From an uncultured Sphingomonadaceae bacterium (GTDB lineage: Bacteria; Pseudomonadota; Alphaproteobacteria; Sphingomonadales; Sphingomonadaceae), in the NCBI GenBank assembly GCA_947493215.1, contig CANLQE010000001.1, forward strand, positions 2,047,404 through 2,111,403: 64,000 nucleotides of DNA, given 5' to 3'. The position numbers and the translations under genes are program-made. Shown here piece after piece: positions 46,372 to 55,003 of this stretch. The notes below the pieces were generated by a model. That model saw only the letters and a list, made by a program, of their open reading frames with translations. It made no database searches and was not told where the DNA came from. Every line of letters begins with the position of its first letter. Position 1 is the first letter of the stretch.

Positions 46372-47217
46372 TTAGCGGGCTTCGCGTTTCGCCATGAATG
46401 CCAAGCGTTCAAATAGCATGACGTCTTGCTCATTTTTCAGCAATGCCCCGTGTAAAGGCGGGATAGCTTTGCTGGGATCCTTAGACTGCAGCACATCCAG
46501 CGGCATATCTTCTGACAGCAACAGTTTTAGCCAGTCGAGCAATTCGGACGTACTCGGCTTCTTTTTGAGCCCAGGAACGTCACGAACGTCATAAAAGATA
46601 TCCATCGCTTTTTTGACCAAAATCCCTTGAATATCAGGGAAATGGACGTTGATAATTTCCTGCATCGTCTCACGATCCGGAAATTTAATATAGTGGAAGA
46701 AACACCGGCGCAGGAAAGCGTCGGGTAGCTCTTTTTCATTGTTGGATGTGATTATGACAATGGGGCGTTCTGCAGCCTTGATTGTTTCTTTTGTTTCATA
46801 AACATGGAACTCCATGCGATCCAGTTCTTGCAATAGATCGTTTGGAAATTCGATATCCGCTTTGTCGATCTCATCGATCAAAAGGACAGGTAGGTCGGGA
46901 GAAGTGAAAGCCTCCCAAAGCTTACCTTTACGAATATAATTGCTGATATCATGTACCCGCTCGTCACCGAGCTGACCATCGCGAAGGCGCGCGACGGCGT
47001 CATATTCATAGAGACCTTGATGCGCTTTGGTTGTCGATTTTACATTCCATTCTATCATCGGCATGTCCATCGCTTTGGCGATCTCATATGCCAAAACGGT
47101 TTTACCTGTGCCGGGTTCGCCTTTGACGAGGAGAGGGCGCCGCAAAGTAGCGGCAGCGTTGACAGCAACCTTCAAATCATCAGTTGCTACGTAGTCTTTA
47201 GTACCCTCAAAACGCAT
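46372..47217 (-). CDS. MoxR-family AAA+ ATPase
   Basis: A 281-residue ATPase with Walker A VKGEPGTGKTVLAYE (about 34-48), Walker B LLIDEIDKADIEFPNDLL, sensor 1 IVITSNNEKELPDAFLRRC. CoxD/MoxR proteins act as chaperones with a VWA partner, here the next gene 14 bases on. Starts at ATG 47217. Confidence 0.9.
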   Translation of the reverse strand: MRFEGTKDYVATDDLKVAVNAAATLRRPLLVKGEPGTGKTVLAYEIAKAMDMPMIEWNVKSTTKAHQGLYEYDAVARLRDGQLGDERVHDISNYIRKGKLWEAFTSPDLPVLLIDEIDKADIEFPNDLLQELDRMEFHVYETKETIKAAERPIVIITSNNEKELPDAFLRRCFFHYIKFPDRETMQEIINVHFPDIQGILVKKAMDIFYDVRDVPGLKKKPSTSELLDWLKLLLSEDMPLDVLQSKDPSKAIPPLHGALLKNEQDVMLFERLAFMAKREAR

Positions 47218-47324
47218 CTTTCATATTCCCTTACCGTAAACGTCAATAGACGTGCGATAAGGAATACTGCCGATGCTGGCAAGTTAATCATTTAGTTAAT
47301 TGGATGGTTTGGCGTTATCGAAAG

Positions 47325-47984
47325 TCAATCCGCATTACGCGCTTTTCGACGAGCTTCTAAGAGTTGCCAAAGACCGCGATGTTGGGTCAATATTTGATCG
47401 ACACCAAAATTAATGGCGCGTTCGATAGCGTTGGCTTTCGCCAATTCAACATTCAGGAGATGCGTGGATTCTGCTGACGGCAAAATCCCGGTTCTTGGTT
47501 CAATACCCAGTTTTATGGCAATTTTTTCAAGCAATGGCCGGATGGCCTGCCAATCCAGTACCAGTGCAAACGACGCGCCAAGAGCACAGCCACTGCGGTC
47601 GGACTGGGATAGCATCTCAAGCGCTTTGCGCTGCGCCAAGACAGTGGCATTGCTCTGATCTTCGGTGCGGACGCCAGTAATTGGACCCGCTGCGACAGTT
47701 AATGTGGTTAGAAACGCACGCTCCGCGGAAAAGCCATCCATAGCTTCTACCAGCCATTCGCGGGCTAGAATATCAGCGGTTTTGGTGGCAGCATGATCGA
47801 CAACGCCGGGATGACGCCCGTGTAAAATGCACAGAAAATGGGCGATATCAGCAACGTCAGCGCCGCTCAATACACCGAAATCATCATTGATTGCCTGCAC
47901 ATAGCTAGCCGATTGGGTTCCATGCTCGATTACATGATTCACCACAGATGGTCGCGCTGATGGTATTAAACTGGTTTCTGGCAT
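47325..47984 (-). CDS. Hypothetical protein
   Basis: A 219-residue, mainly helical, soluble protein. It has a clear hydrophobic helix pattern but no membrane segment or catalytic motif I can name; ILHGRHPGVVDHAA and DRSGCALGASFALVLDWQAIRPLL stand out. Similar proteins seem restricted to sphingomonads. Start uncertain: ATG at 47984, or GTG at 47993 with three more codons. It lies between rpoD and the MoxR gene on the same strand. Confidence 0.6.
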   Translation of the reverse strand: MPETSLIPSARPSVVNHVIEHGTQSASYVQAINDDFGVLSGADVADIAHFLCILHGRHPGVVDHAATKTADILAREWLVEAMDGFSAERAFLTTLTVAAGPITGVRTEDQSNATVLAQRKALEMLSQSDRSGCALGASFALVLDWQAIRPLLEKIAIKLGIEPRTGILPSAESTHLLNVELAKANAIERAINFGVDQILTQHRGLWQLLEARRKARNAD

Positions 47985-48144
47985 TCCGCTCACATCACAT
48001 TAGAGTTTCTTGTGATCTGCCGGATGTTCCAAAGTCCGGCAAATCTCATTGAAACCTGTTGTTAGAGCACAAACCTAAAGACCGGGTTTACAGCGCGTTA
48101 GTTAAGTACAAACCATAGTAGTTGAAATGCTGAAAAACCGGGCT

Positions 48145-50169
48145 TTATTGATCCAGAAAACTGCGCATTTTGCGGCTACGGCTTGGATGTTTCAATTTCC
48201 GAAGTGCTTTCGCTTCAATCTGACGGATACGTTCCCGGGTCACGCTAAATTGCTGACCTACTTCCTCCAGCGTGTGATCGGTGTTCATTCCGATACCGAA
48301 CCGCATACGTAATACGCGCTCTTCCCGAGGCGTCAGGCTTGCAAGGACACGGGTTACTGTCTCTTTGAGATTTGCCTGAATCGCAGCATCGACGGGGATG
48401 ATTGCATTTTTATCTTCAATAAAATCACCCAGGTGAGAATCTTCCTCGTCACCAATCGGAGTTTCCAGACTAATCGGTTCTTTGGCGATTTTCATAACCT
48501 TGCGCACTTTTTCAAGTGGCATGGAAAGGCGTTCGGCCATTTCTTCCGGTGTTGGTTCACGACCTTGCTCATGCAAGAATTGGCGTGAGGTGCGGACAAG
48601 TTTGTTGATTGTCTCGATCATATGGACCGGAATACGAATCGTCCGCGCTTGATCGGCAATAGAACGCGTAATTGCCTGACGAATCCACCAGGTTGCATAA
48701 GTGGAGAATTTATAACCGCGGCGATATTCGAACTTATCGACCGCTTTCATCAGGCCAATATTGCCTTCCTGAATCAAATCCAGGAACTGCAGGCCGCGAT
48801 TGGTATATTTCTTGGCGATGGAAATAACGAGGCGCAAATTCGCTTCGACCATTTCTTTTTTTGCGATACGTGCTTCGCGTTCGCCTTTTTGAACCATGTT
48901 GACGATCCGGCGAAATTCGTCGAGCGACGTCCCGGTAGCGGCGGAAATGTCAGAGATTTCAGCACGAATTCGTTCTACCGATGAGGCTTCTTTTTCCGCA
49001 AAAGCGGCCCATTTTTTATCCGTCTTAGCCATGCTTGCCAGCCAGCCATCGTCCAACTCATGGCCGACATAACCTTCCAAAAAGGAGCGGCGCGGGACTT
49101 TATGGCGTTCAGCCAAACGCAGCATTTGTCCACCCAAAGCAGTTAGACGGCGATTAAACGAATAAAGCTGATCGACCAGAAATTCGATCTTATTGGCGTG
49201 GAATTGTACGCTTTCAACCAAAGCGGTTAGCTCTTCGCGAAGGTTGTGATATCTTTTCTCAGACGCGGCAGGGAAATCGTCACCAACAGAAAAAGCTTCC
49301 ATCCTAGTATTCTGCAATTTCGAGAATTTCTTGAACACCGACGTGATAGTTGCGAATTTTTCCAAGGCTTCCGGTTTCAGCGCCTCTTCCATCTGTGCGA
49401 GAGAAAGTGTGTTATCTTCTTCCTCTTCTTCAACCACGCGTTTGGTCCGACGTTCCGTCAGCTCGTCTTCATCGTCGCCTTCACCCTCGGCCTTTTCCGG
49501 CTCATCTTCAACTTCATCGTCATCTTTAAACGACGGTCCGGCTGTTTTTTCGCTGATCTCACCATCGTCGTCATCTTCGTCTTCAAGGTTTTCCGGCACG
49601 GGGTCTTTTGACAGCATAGCGTCAAGATCAAGAATCTCGCGCAGCTGCATCTCACCGTCATTGAGCGCGGTGGACCATTCGATAATCGCATTAAAAGTTG
49701 TCGGGCTCTCACATAGGCCCCAGATCATTGTATCACGGCCAGCCTCGATACGCTTGGCAATGGCAATTTCACCTTCGCGGCTAAGCAATTCAACAGCGCC
49801 CATCTCGCGCAGATACATCCGCACAGGGTCATCTGTGCGATCGCCAGCCGCCTTTTTCGGCGCAGCCGCTGCTGCAGGTTTTTTGTCTTTCTCGGAGCCG
49901 TCAATGGACTCGACTTCATCGCCACCCATTTCTTCGGCAGCTTCATCGTCATTTTCGACAATCTTGACGCCCATGTCAGAAATCGATGACATCACGTCTT
50001 CGATTTGGTCCGTCGACATTTGATCCTGAGGCATGGCTTCATTTAGTTCATCATATGTAAGGTAGCCGCGCTTTTTGGCCTTTGCGAGCAGCTTTTTAAC
50101 GGCTGATTCGTTCATATCAATAAGCGGTGCATCTTCGGTCACCGCAGTCTTTTTTGCTTTGCTTGCCAA
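48145..50169 (-). CDS. rpoD: RNA polymerase primary sigma factor
   Basis: A 674-residue sigma-70. Region 1.1 is N-terminal ([21 protein letters not shown]), region 1.2 begins [12 protein letters not shown], a long non-conserved region holds a very acidic stretch (about 195-260), and regions 2-4 follow: [36 protein letters not shown] (core of 2.4), and [11 protein letters not shown] with [17 protein letters not shown] (4.2). The start is TTG at 50169; the next ATG would remove 18 residues. It lies 37 bases downstream of dnaG. Confidence 0.97.
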   Translation of the reverse strand: MASKAKKTAVTEDAPLIDMNESAVKKLLAKAKKRGYLTYDELNEAMPQDQMSTDQIEDVMSSISDMGVKIVENDDEAAEEMGGDEVESIDGSEKDKKPAAAAAPKKAAGDRTDDPVRMYLREMGAVELLSREGEIAIAKRIEAGRDTMIWGLCESPTTFNAIIEWSTALNDGEMQLREILDLDAMLSKDPVPENLEDEDDDDGEISEKTAGPSFKDDDEVEDEPEKAEGEGDDEDELTERRTKRVVEEEEEDNTLSLAQMEEALKPEALEKFATITSVFKKFSKLQNTRMEAFSVGDDFPAASEKRYHNLREELTALVESVQFHANKIEFLVDQLYSFNRRLTALGGQMLRLAERHKVPRRSFLEGYVGHELDDGWLASMAKTDKKWAAFAEKEASSVERIRAEISDISAATGTSLDEFRRIVNMVQKGEREARIAKKEMVEANLRLVISIAKKYTNRGLQFLDLIQEGNIGLMKAVDKFEYRRGYKFSTYATWWIRQAITRSIADQARTIRIPVHMIETINKLVRTSRQFLHEQGREPTPEEMAERLSMPLEKVRKVMKIAKEPISLETPIGDEEDSHLGDFIEDKNAIIPVDAAIQANLKETVTRVLASLTPREERVLRMRFGIGMNTDHTLEEVGQQFSVTRERIRQIEAKALRKLKHPSRSRKMRSFLDQ

Positions 50170-50206
50170 GTCTCAGGGCCCTTACTTTAAAAACTAAACC
50201 ACATAG

Positions 50207-52075
50207 TCAAACAACATCGTCAATTTGTGTGAGTTCAACCAATCTTTCGTGAAATTCCTGCTTCGCCTGCCGCAAACGTTGCTGCTCCGCATAGCTTTCT
50301 TCATCGAGATTATCTTGTACCCGCCGTGTTGCTTCCGCCAAAGCCGCTTCCAGTCCCGGTCGCGCTGTTATCACTTTAATCGCTTCCGCCAAATCACTCT
50401 GCGCCCGTTCGATTAACTCCGACGGGGCAGTATCTGGCAGCTTGCGGTTGAAAATGAAATTCAGCGCATCGGCCCGTAACAGCCCTTTTGCGACATTATA
50501 ACAATCTGTCTGTTCCAATATGGTAAGAAGGCCCTGCATATCAAGCATTTCTTTGCGCATTGCGGCACGAATTAGCTCTGATAGCAAAGCCTGCATCTGC
50601 GAATCGGCGAGACGCAATATTGTTAGCTCTTCAAAATGCTTGGAAATCTGGGAAGGATGACGGATCAAACCACCCAATATAGCTTTGGCAATACGCAGGT
50701 CATGTCCATCGATCAAAACGGATTTGGTGTCATCCATCGGCTTGAACGAGACATATTGGGACTTGGATCCGCTCTTTGAGCGTTGAAATTGACCTTGTCT
50801 GCTATAATTGTCGCGCTTTGCAAAAAAAGCATTTTCATATCGTTCTTGAAAGTCTTGTCGATAATGTTGGGCAATGTCATGGTCCGCAATGTCGCGGGCA
50901 TGATCAGACAGGCGTTTTTTAAGGCCAGCCTTGGATTCTGGGGTGTTGAGCGCTTCCGCTTCAAATTCCACTTGCCAGATTTTCTCCCCCAGCATTTGTG
51001 GCGCACCAATCAGTTCAGCAAATGCCTGAGGACCGTCAGAGCGGATAAGATCATCCGGGTCTTGTCCTGCCGGCAGTGAGATGAAATTCAGGCTGTGGGA
51101 GGGGCGTAAAATAGGTAAGGCACGGAGTGCAGCACGCATAGCGGCCTTTTGCCCAGCATTGTCGCCGTCAAAGCAGAGGATAGGCGCTTCGACCATTTTC
51201 CAAATTCGTTCGATTTGATGCTCTGTCAGTGCGGTTCCTAATGGCGCTACAACATCTTCAAACCCAGCCTGCGCCAATGCAATAGCGTCCATATAACCTT
51301 CGACAACCAAAATGCGCCCGGTCTGGCGGGAGGCTGGTGAGGCCTTGTCGAGGTTGTAGAGTGTCCGTCCTTTGTCAAACAATGGCGTGTCTGGCGAATT
51401 GAGATATTTTGGTTCGCCATCGCCCAATATCCGGCCGCCAAAAGCTATTACTCGCCCCCGCGGGTCGCGGATTGGGATCATCAACCTGCCGCGAAAACGA
51501 TCGTAAGGATCGCGATCGTCGACTTTGATAAGCAGGCCGGCCTCAACGAGTTGATCCACGCCATGAACCGACAGCGCCTCTTTCAGCCGCCCACGTGAAT
51601 CTGGCGCAAAGCCAAAGCCAAATTCCTTCACGGTTTTTTCCGAAATACCGCGGTTTTTGAGATAGTCCCGGGCGGCGGTGCCTTCTATTCCATTGAACTG
51701 CGTAACAAACCAATCCTGCGCTGCCGCCATGACGTCATGTAAGGTGGCACGGGCTTCCTGTCTCTGTGCGGCACGGGGATCCGGGGCGGGGACTTCCATT
51801 TGCACTTCAGCAGCCAAGTCTTTGACCGCATCCATGAAGCCCAGTCCGCGTTGATCGGTCATCCAGCGAATGGCATCGCCATGCGCGCCACAACCAAAGC
51901 AGTGGTAGAAGCCTTTTTCGTCATTAATCGTGAAGCTGGGTGTCTTCTCGTTATGAAACGGACAGCAGGCTTTAAACTCGCGTCCTGCCTTTTGTACCTT
52001 AACCGTCCGTCCGATCAGCGTGGACAGGGTTGTTCGGCTGCGCAGTTCATCAAGCCATTGCGGAGAAAGGGTCAT
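50207..52075 (-). CDS. dnaG: DNA primase
   Basis: A 622-residue primase: N-terminal zinc finger (CCPFHNEKTPSF...FHCFGCGA-type, here YHCFGCGAHGD), the RNA polymerase domain with FGGRILGDGEPKYLNSPDTP, the TOPRIM Glu in VVEGYMDAI and the Asp pair FDGDNAG, and a C-terminal helicase-binding domain. It lays primers for both strands. Its ATG overlaps the stop of the unknown upstream gene by four bases. Confidence 0.97.
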   Translation of the reverse strand: MTLSPQWLDELRSRTTLSTLIGRTVKVQKAGREFKACCPFHNEKTPSFTINDEKGFYHCFGCGAHGDAIRWMTDQRGLGFMDAVKDLAAEVQMEVPAPDPRAAQRQEARATLHDVMAAAQDWFVTQFNGIEGTAARDYLKNRGISEKTVKEFGFGFAPDSRGRLKEALSVHGVDQLVEAGLLIKVDDRDPYDRFRGRLMIPIRDPRGRVIAFGGRILGDGEPKYLNSPDTPLFDKGRTLYNLDKASPASRQTGRILVVEGYMDAIALAQAGFEDVVAPLGTALTEHQIERIWKMVEAPILCFDGDNAGQKAAMRAALRALPILRPSHSLNFISLPAGQDPDDLIRSDGPQAFAELIGAPQMLGEKIWQVEFEAEALNTPESKAGLKKRLSDHARDIADHDIAQHYRQDFQERYENAFFAKRDNYSRQGQFQRSKSGSKSQYVSFKPMDDTKSVLIDGHDLRIAKAILGGLIRHPSQISKHFEELTILRLADSQMQALLSELIRAAMRKEMLDMQGLLTILEQTDCYNVAKGLLRADALNFIFNRKLPDTAPSELIERAQSDLAEAIKVITARPGLEAALAEATRRVQDNLDEESYAEQQRLRQAKQEFHERLVELTQIDDVV

Positions 52076-52431
52076 GACCCGTCGACCGCTGGATATATTT
52101 GCGTCAGGTTGGTTTCAAACGCAGGGAACATGACTGTCATCATCCATTCAGGCGTTATTCCAAGGTGATTTTCAAGCTTTTCCAAAACGTTCGAAAATTC
52201 CCTGGCATCCTCCGATATCTCGATGATGCCATTCTCGGTGATAAAAGCCAAACATATACAATCGACAGTCCCCAAATCTCTCTTGAAAGCATGTATTTTT
52301 TGAATATCATCCCACCGCAAGCGCACGACTTTCTTCCGAAAATAATGGGTAAGGCCATCATCGTCGCACCCTATGATTTCAACATTGCGCAGCCGCCATC
52401 TGAGATAGCGCTGCCACAATGAATTCTTCAT
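52072..52431 (-). CDS. Unknown small protein inserted between yqeY and dnaG
   Basis: A 119-residue soluble protein. A basic N terminus (LWQRYLRWRLR) leads to strands and a motif LRWDDIQKIHAFK, like the PH-like/immunity-type small proteins in which a W-(D/E)-(D/E)-(I/L) turn precedes a strand. The end has ISEDAREFSNVLEKLENHL and PEWMMTVMFPAFETN. No family name is claimed. Its ATG (52431) sits in TGATG at the yqeY stop and its stop overlaps the dnaG start. GC by eye is lower than in its neighbours. Confidence 0.65.
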   Translation of the reverse strand: MKNSLWQRYLRWRLRNVEIIGCDDDGLTHYFRKKVVRLRWDDIQKIHAFKRDLGTVDCICLAFITENGIIEISEDAREFSNVLEKLENHLGITPEWMMTVMFPAFETNLTQIYPAVDGS

Positions 52432-52883
52432 CAAGAAAGTGCGGCCTTCACCAAACCGCTCGCCCTGCCCATATCGATTTCAGTGCCGTGGCGGGATTTC
52501 AGTTCCGCCATCACGCGGCCCATGTCTTTCATCGATTCTGCGCCGAGTTCCGACTTGATTCCGTCGATCAACGCAGCTGTATCCGCCTCGCTCAATTGGG
52601 CAGGCAGGAATTCTTCGATGACGACGAGTTCCATTTTCTCACCCTTGGCCAATTCGTCCCGGCCGCCAGATTCAAACATTTCAATCGATTCGCGACGTTG
52701 TTTCGCCATTTTTTGCAAAACATCGGTTACCATGACATCATCATCTAGCTTGCTGTCTTTGGTGCGAAGCTCGATATCTTTGTCTTTGACCTTTGCCAAT
52801 ATGGCGCGTGTGGCAGCCGTGCGATCTTTGTCGCCAGCCTTCATTGCCGCAATTTGTGCCGCTTTCACGTCATCGCGAATCAT
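52431..52883 (-). CDS. GatB/YqeY domain protein
   Basis: A 150-residue YqeY-type protein: MIRDDVKAAQIAAMKAGDK, then TRAILAKVKDKDIELR, FLPAQLSEADTAALI, and MGRVMAELKSRHGTEIDMGRAS. The domain also forms the tail of GatB, where it contacts tRNA; the free-standing form has no settled role. Start at 52883, with GGAG seven bases before; an ATG at 52895 is also possible. It is the first gene of the dnaG-rpoD operon and divergent from carA. Confidence 0.9.
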   Translation of the reverse strand: MIRDDVKAAQIAAMKAGDKDRTAATRAILAKVKDKDIELRTKDSKLDDDVMVTDVLQKMAKQRRESIEMFESGGRDELAKGEKMELVVIEEFLPAQLSEADTAALIDGIKSELGAESMKDMGRVMAELKSRHGTEIDMGRASGLVKAALS

Positions 52884-53035
52884 AGCGTTCTCCATATTTT
52901 TGGAATAAGCTACCAACATAGCCGCAACTTATTTATTTTCATAGATTGTAGCGGTATTTTTCGTCCCCTAGGCACGGCGAAATTTGCTTGAAGCGCAGGA
53001 GCACAAGACTCCCGCCATTTATAAGGACAATGCCC

Positions 53036-54217
53036 ATGGCTGATACCAACATTCCCGCTGCTCCAAAGGGTGCCACAGGGATATTGGTTTTGGCCGATGG
53101 GACCATAGTTTGGGGCAGGGGCTTTGGCGCAACCGGTTCTGCGGTTGGCGAGGTCTGCTTCAATACAGCGATGACCGGCTATCAAGAGGTGATGACGGAC
53201 CCCAGCTATGCCGGGCAGATCGTGACCTTCACATTCCCCCATATCGGCAATGTCGGTACCAATGACGAGGATGTCGAGGCAGATTCGCCCCATGCATTGG
53301 GCTGTATCGTGCGCGAAGACGTTACGGAACCCAGCAGTTTCCGGAATAACAAGCCGTTTGACCAGTGGATGGCGGACCAGGGTCGCATTGGCCTGTCGGG
53401 CGTGGATACACGGGCGCTGACGCGGCGGATCAGAGAAGCTGGCGCGCCCAATGCGGTGATTGCGCATGATCCGGATGGTCAGTTTGATATTGACGACCTG
53501 CTCGCCAAAGCGCGCGATTGGGCGGGGCTTGAGGGCATGGACCTCGCCATCGAAGTAACCGGGCATCAGACCAAGATCTGGGATAGCGGAATCTGGCGGC
53601 TTGGCCATGGTTATGAGCCGTTGGAAGGCCAAGAAAGCCGTCCGCATGTTGTGGCGATGGACTTTGGTGCCAAGCGCAATATCTTCAGAAACCTTGTAAA
53701 TGTCGGCGCAAAAGTCACTGTTGTTCCTGCGCAAAGCTCGCTTGAAGATATATTGGCGTTAGAGCCTGCCGGTGTATTTCTGTCCAACGGCCCCGGCGAT
53801 CCGGCGGCAACAGGGGACTATGCGGTTCCGGTGATCAAGGCGCTGCTCGAGAAGGATGTACCGATTTTTGGCATTTGTTTGGGTCACCAGATGCTGGCGC
53901 TAGCGGCGGGCGCGAAGACCGTCAAAATGCATCAAGGTCATCGCGGCGCCAATCACCCTGTGCAGCGCGTCGGCGGCGACTGGGATGACAGCGAAGGATT
54001 GGTAGAGATTACCAGCATGAACCACGGCTTTGCGGTGGATGGCGATACATTGCCCGATACCATTGTAGAAACCCACAAAAGCCTGTTCGACGGCAGCAAT
54101 TGCGGCATCAGCATCACCGGCAAAGCCGCCTTTGGCGTCCAATATCACCCCGAAGCCAGCCCGGGACCGCAGGATAGCTTCTACCTATTCGAGAAATTTG
54201 TCGGAGGATTGGCGTAA
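53036..54217 (+). CDS. carA: Carbamoyl-phosphate synthase small subunit
   Basis: A 393-residue glutaminase subunit. An N-terminal domain with FNTAMTGYQEVMTDPSYAGQ and a C-terminal class I amidotransferase domain with the nucleophilic Cys in IFGICLGHQMLALAAG and His/Glu in FGVQYHPEA. It delivers ammonia to CarB. Start at 53036 (MADTN), with AAGGA eight bases ahead; an ATG two codons upstream is possible. Stop and the next start overlap as TAATG. Confidence 0.95.
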   Translation: MADTNIPAAPKGATGILVLADGTIVWGRGFGATGSAVGEVCFNTAMTGYQEVMTDPSYAGQIVTFTFPHIGNVGTNDEDVEADSPHALGCIVREDVTEPSSFRNNKPFDQWMADQGRIGLSGVDTRALTRRIREAGAPNAVIAHDPDGQFDIDDLLAKARDWAGLEGMDLAIEVTGHQTKIWDSGIWRLGHGYEPLEGQESRPHVVAMDFGAKRNIFRNLVNVGAKVTVVPAQSSLEDILALEPAGVFLSNGPGDPAATGDYAVPVIKALLEKDVPIFGICLGHQMLALAAGAKTVKMHQGHRGANHPVQRVGGDWDDSEGLVEITSMNHGFAVDGDTLPDTIVETHKSLFDGSNCGISITGKAAFGVQYHPEASPGPQDSFYLFEKFVGGLA

Positions 54218-54591
54218 TGAGCGCAATTGATCCCGCACATCTGGCCGAAGAATGGGCGACGGATGATGAAATTCTGAAAAACATGGCAGCAGGCGGCGAT
54301 CTGGACCATGTGGTGCGGGAGATTAACGTGCAATTTGTCGGGGCCGTTGCTGATCTCAACAAGCTGAAAAATGACGCCGCAAAATGGGGCTTTCACTCGG
54401 CGGTTGTCGCCAAAGACGAGGGCGAGTGGGAAATCGAACTGCAAATCGATTTGGACACAAAGCGGGAAACGATCCACGAACTCACCCGTAAAAGCCTTGA
54501 AATTGAAACAGAATATGACATCGACCATGATGGTTGGGGTTGCTTTGCCTGCAATGAAAATGGTCCGATTTCTGATGAGAATCCTGCGTGA
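54217..54591 (+). CDS. RraB-family (RNase E inhibitor-like) protein
   Basis: A 124-residue acidic protein resembling RraB: an N-terminal helix, DLDHVVREINVQFVGAVADLNKL, a strand WEIELQIDLDT, and a C-terminal YDIDHDGWGCFACNE, where the DGW is the family's best-conserved spot. E. coli RraB binds RNase E and slows mRNA decay; here that role is inferred. It begins at the carA stop (TAATG) and overlaps the next gene (GTGA). Confidence 0.7.
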   Translation: MSAIDPAHLAEEWATDDEILKNMAAGGDLDHVVREINVQFVGAVADLNKLKNDAAKWGFHSAVVAKDEGEWEIELQIDLDTKRETIHELTRKSLEIETEYDIDHDGWGCFACNENGPISDENPA

Positions 54592-55001
54592 GTATCGATT
54601 ATAACGAATATCTCGAGCGCATGATTGTTGAGATTGCTGATCGACAATCAGGTGAGGAGATTGAGAGCATAAACCTAAGAATAATTCATCAGCAGCGCTT
54701 CTCTGATTGCCCTTCGAGTTGGCTGCAAAGCTTACCAACTGAATTGCATTCACGTGGGTTCGGAGTTGACTGGCAAGATACCTCAAATGAATCCTTTCGT
54801 CCGAACGGCAATCTATTCTCAAAAGCCGCTGAGATACGTGGCATAAACAAAGTTAAAGACGACTCTATCCATATCTTTCCTGTGCCTCTTGAAGTTGCGA
54901 AATGGAAGTTCTGGAAACAAAAAATAAACTGGTCAAAATGGGGCGCAGTTGCCGCTATTTTAGCTATTCCAACAATGATTATTCTCTGGTGGATTCAATA
55001 A
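54588..55001 (+). CDS. Unknown low-GC protein with C-terminal membrane anchor
   Basis: A 137-residue protein with a hydrophilic N-terminal domain (about 1-105) and one C-terminal membrane helix ([19 protein letters not shown], about 118-136), so it is probably tail-anchored. GC is about 43% by eye against well over 50% for carA and carB, with many AT-rich codons (ATA, AGA, TTA), suggesting recent acquisition. GTG start overlaps the RraB-like stop; its stop lies two bases before the carB ATG. No homologous family recognised. Confidence 0.65.
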   Translation: MSIDYNEYLERMIVEIADRQSGEEIESINLRIIHQQRFSDCPSSWLQSLPTELHSRGFGVDWQDTSNESFRPNGNLFSKAAEIRGINKVKDDSIHIFPVPLEVAKWKFWKQKINWSKWGAVAAILAIPTMIILWWIQ

Positions 55002-55003
55002 TA

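Noticed and set aside
47284-47299. TTAA-N8-TTAA resembling a CtrA site upstream of the MoxR gene
   Set aside because: Spacing is eight, not the seven of the CtrA consensus, and the flanking bases do not fit.
49331-50023. 230-codon plus-strand ORF, very rich in Ser
   Set aside because: It is the antisense of the acidic region of rpoD; GAA/GAC/GAT codons read backwards give TTC/GTC/ATC and shifted TCx serine codons.
52910-53734. 274-codon minus-strand ORF
   Set aside because: Antisense to carA, whose frame is fully conserved; no ribosome site and no recognisable domain.
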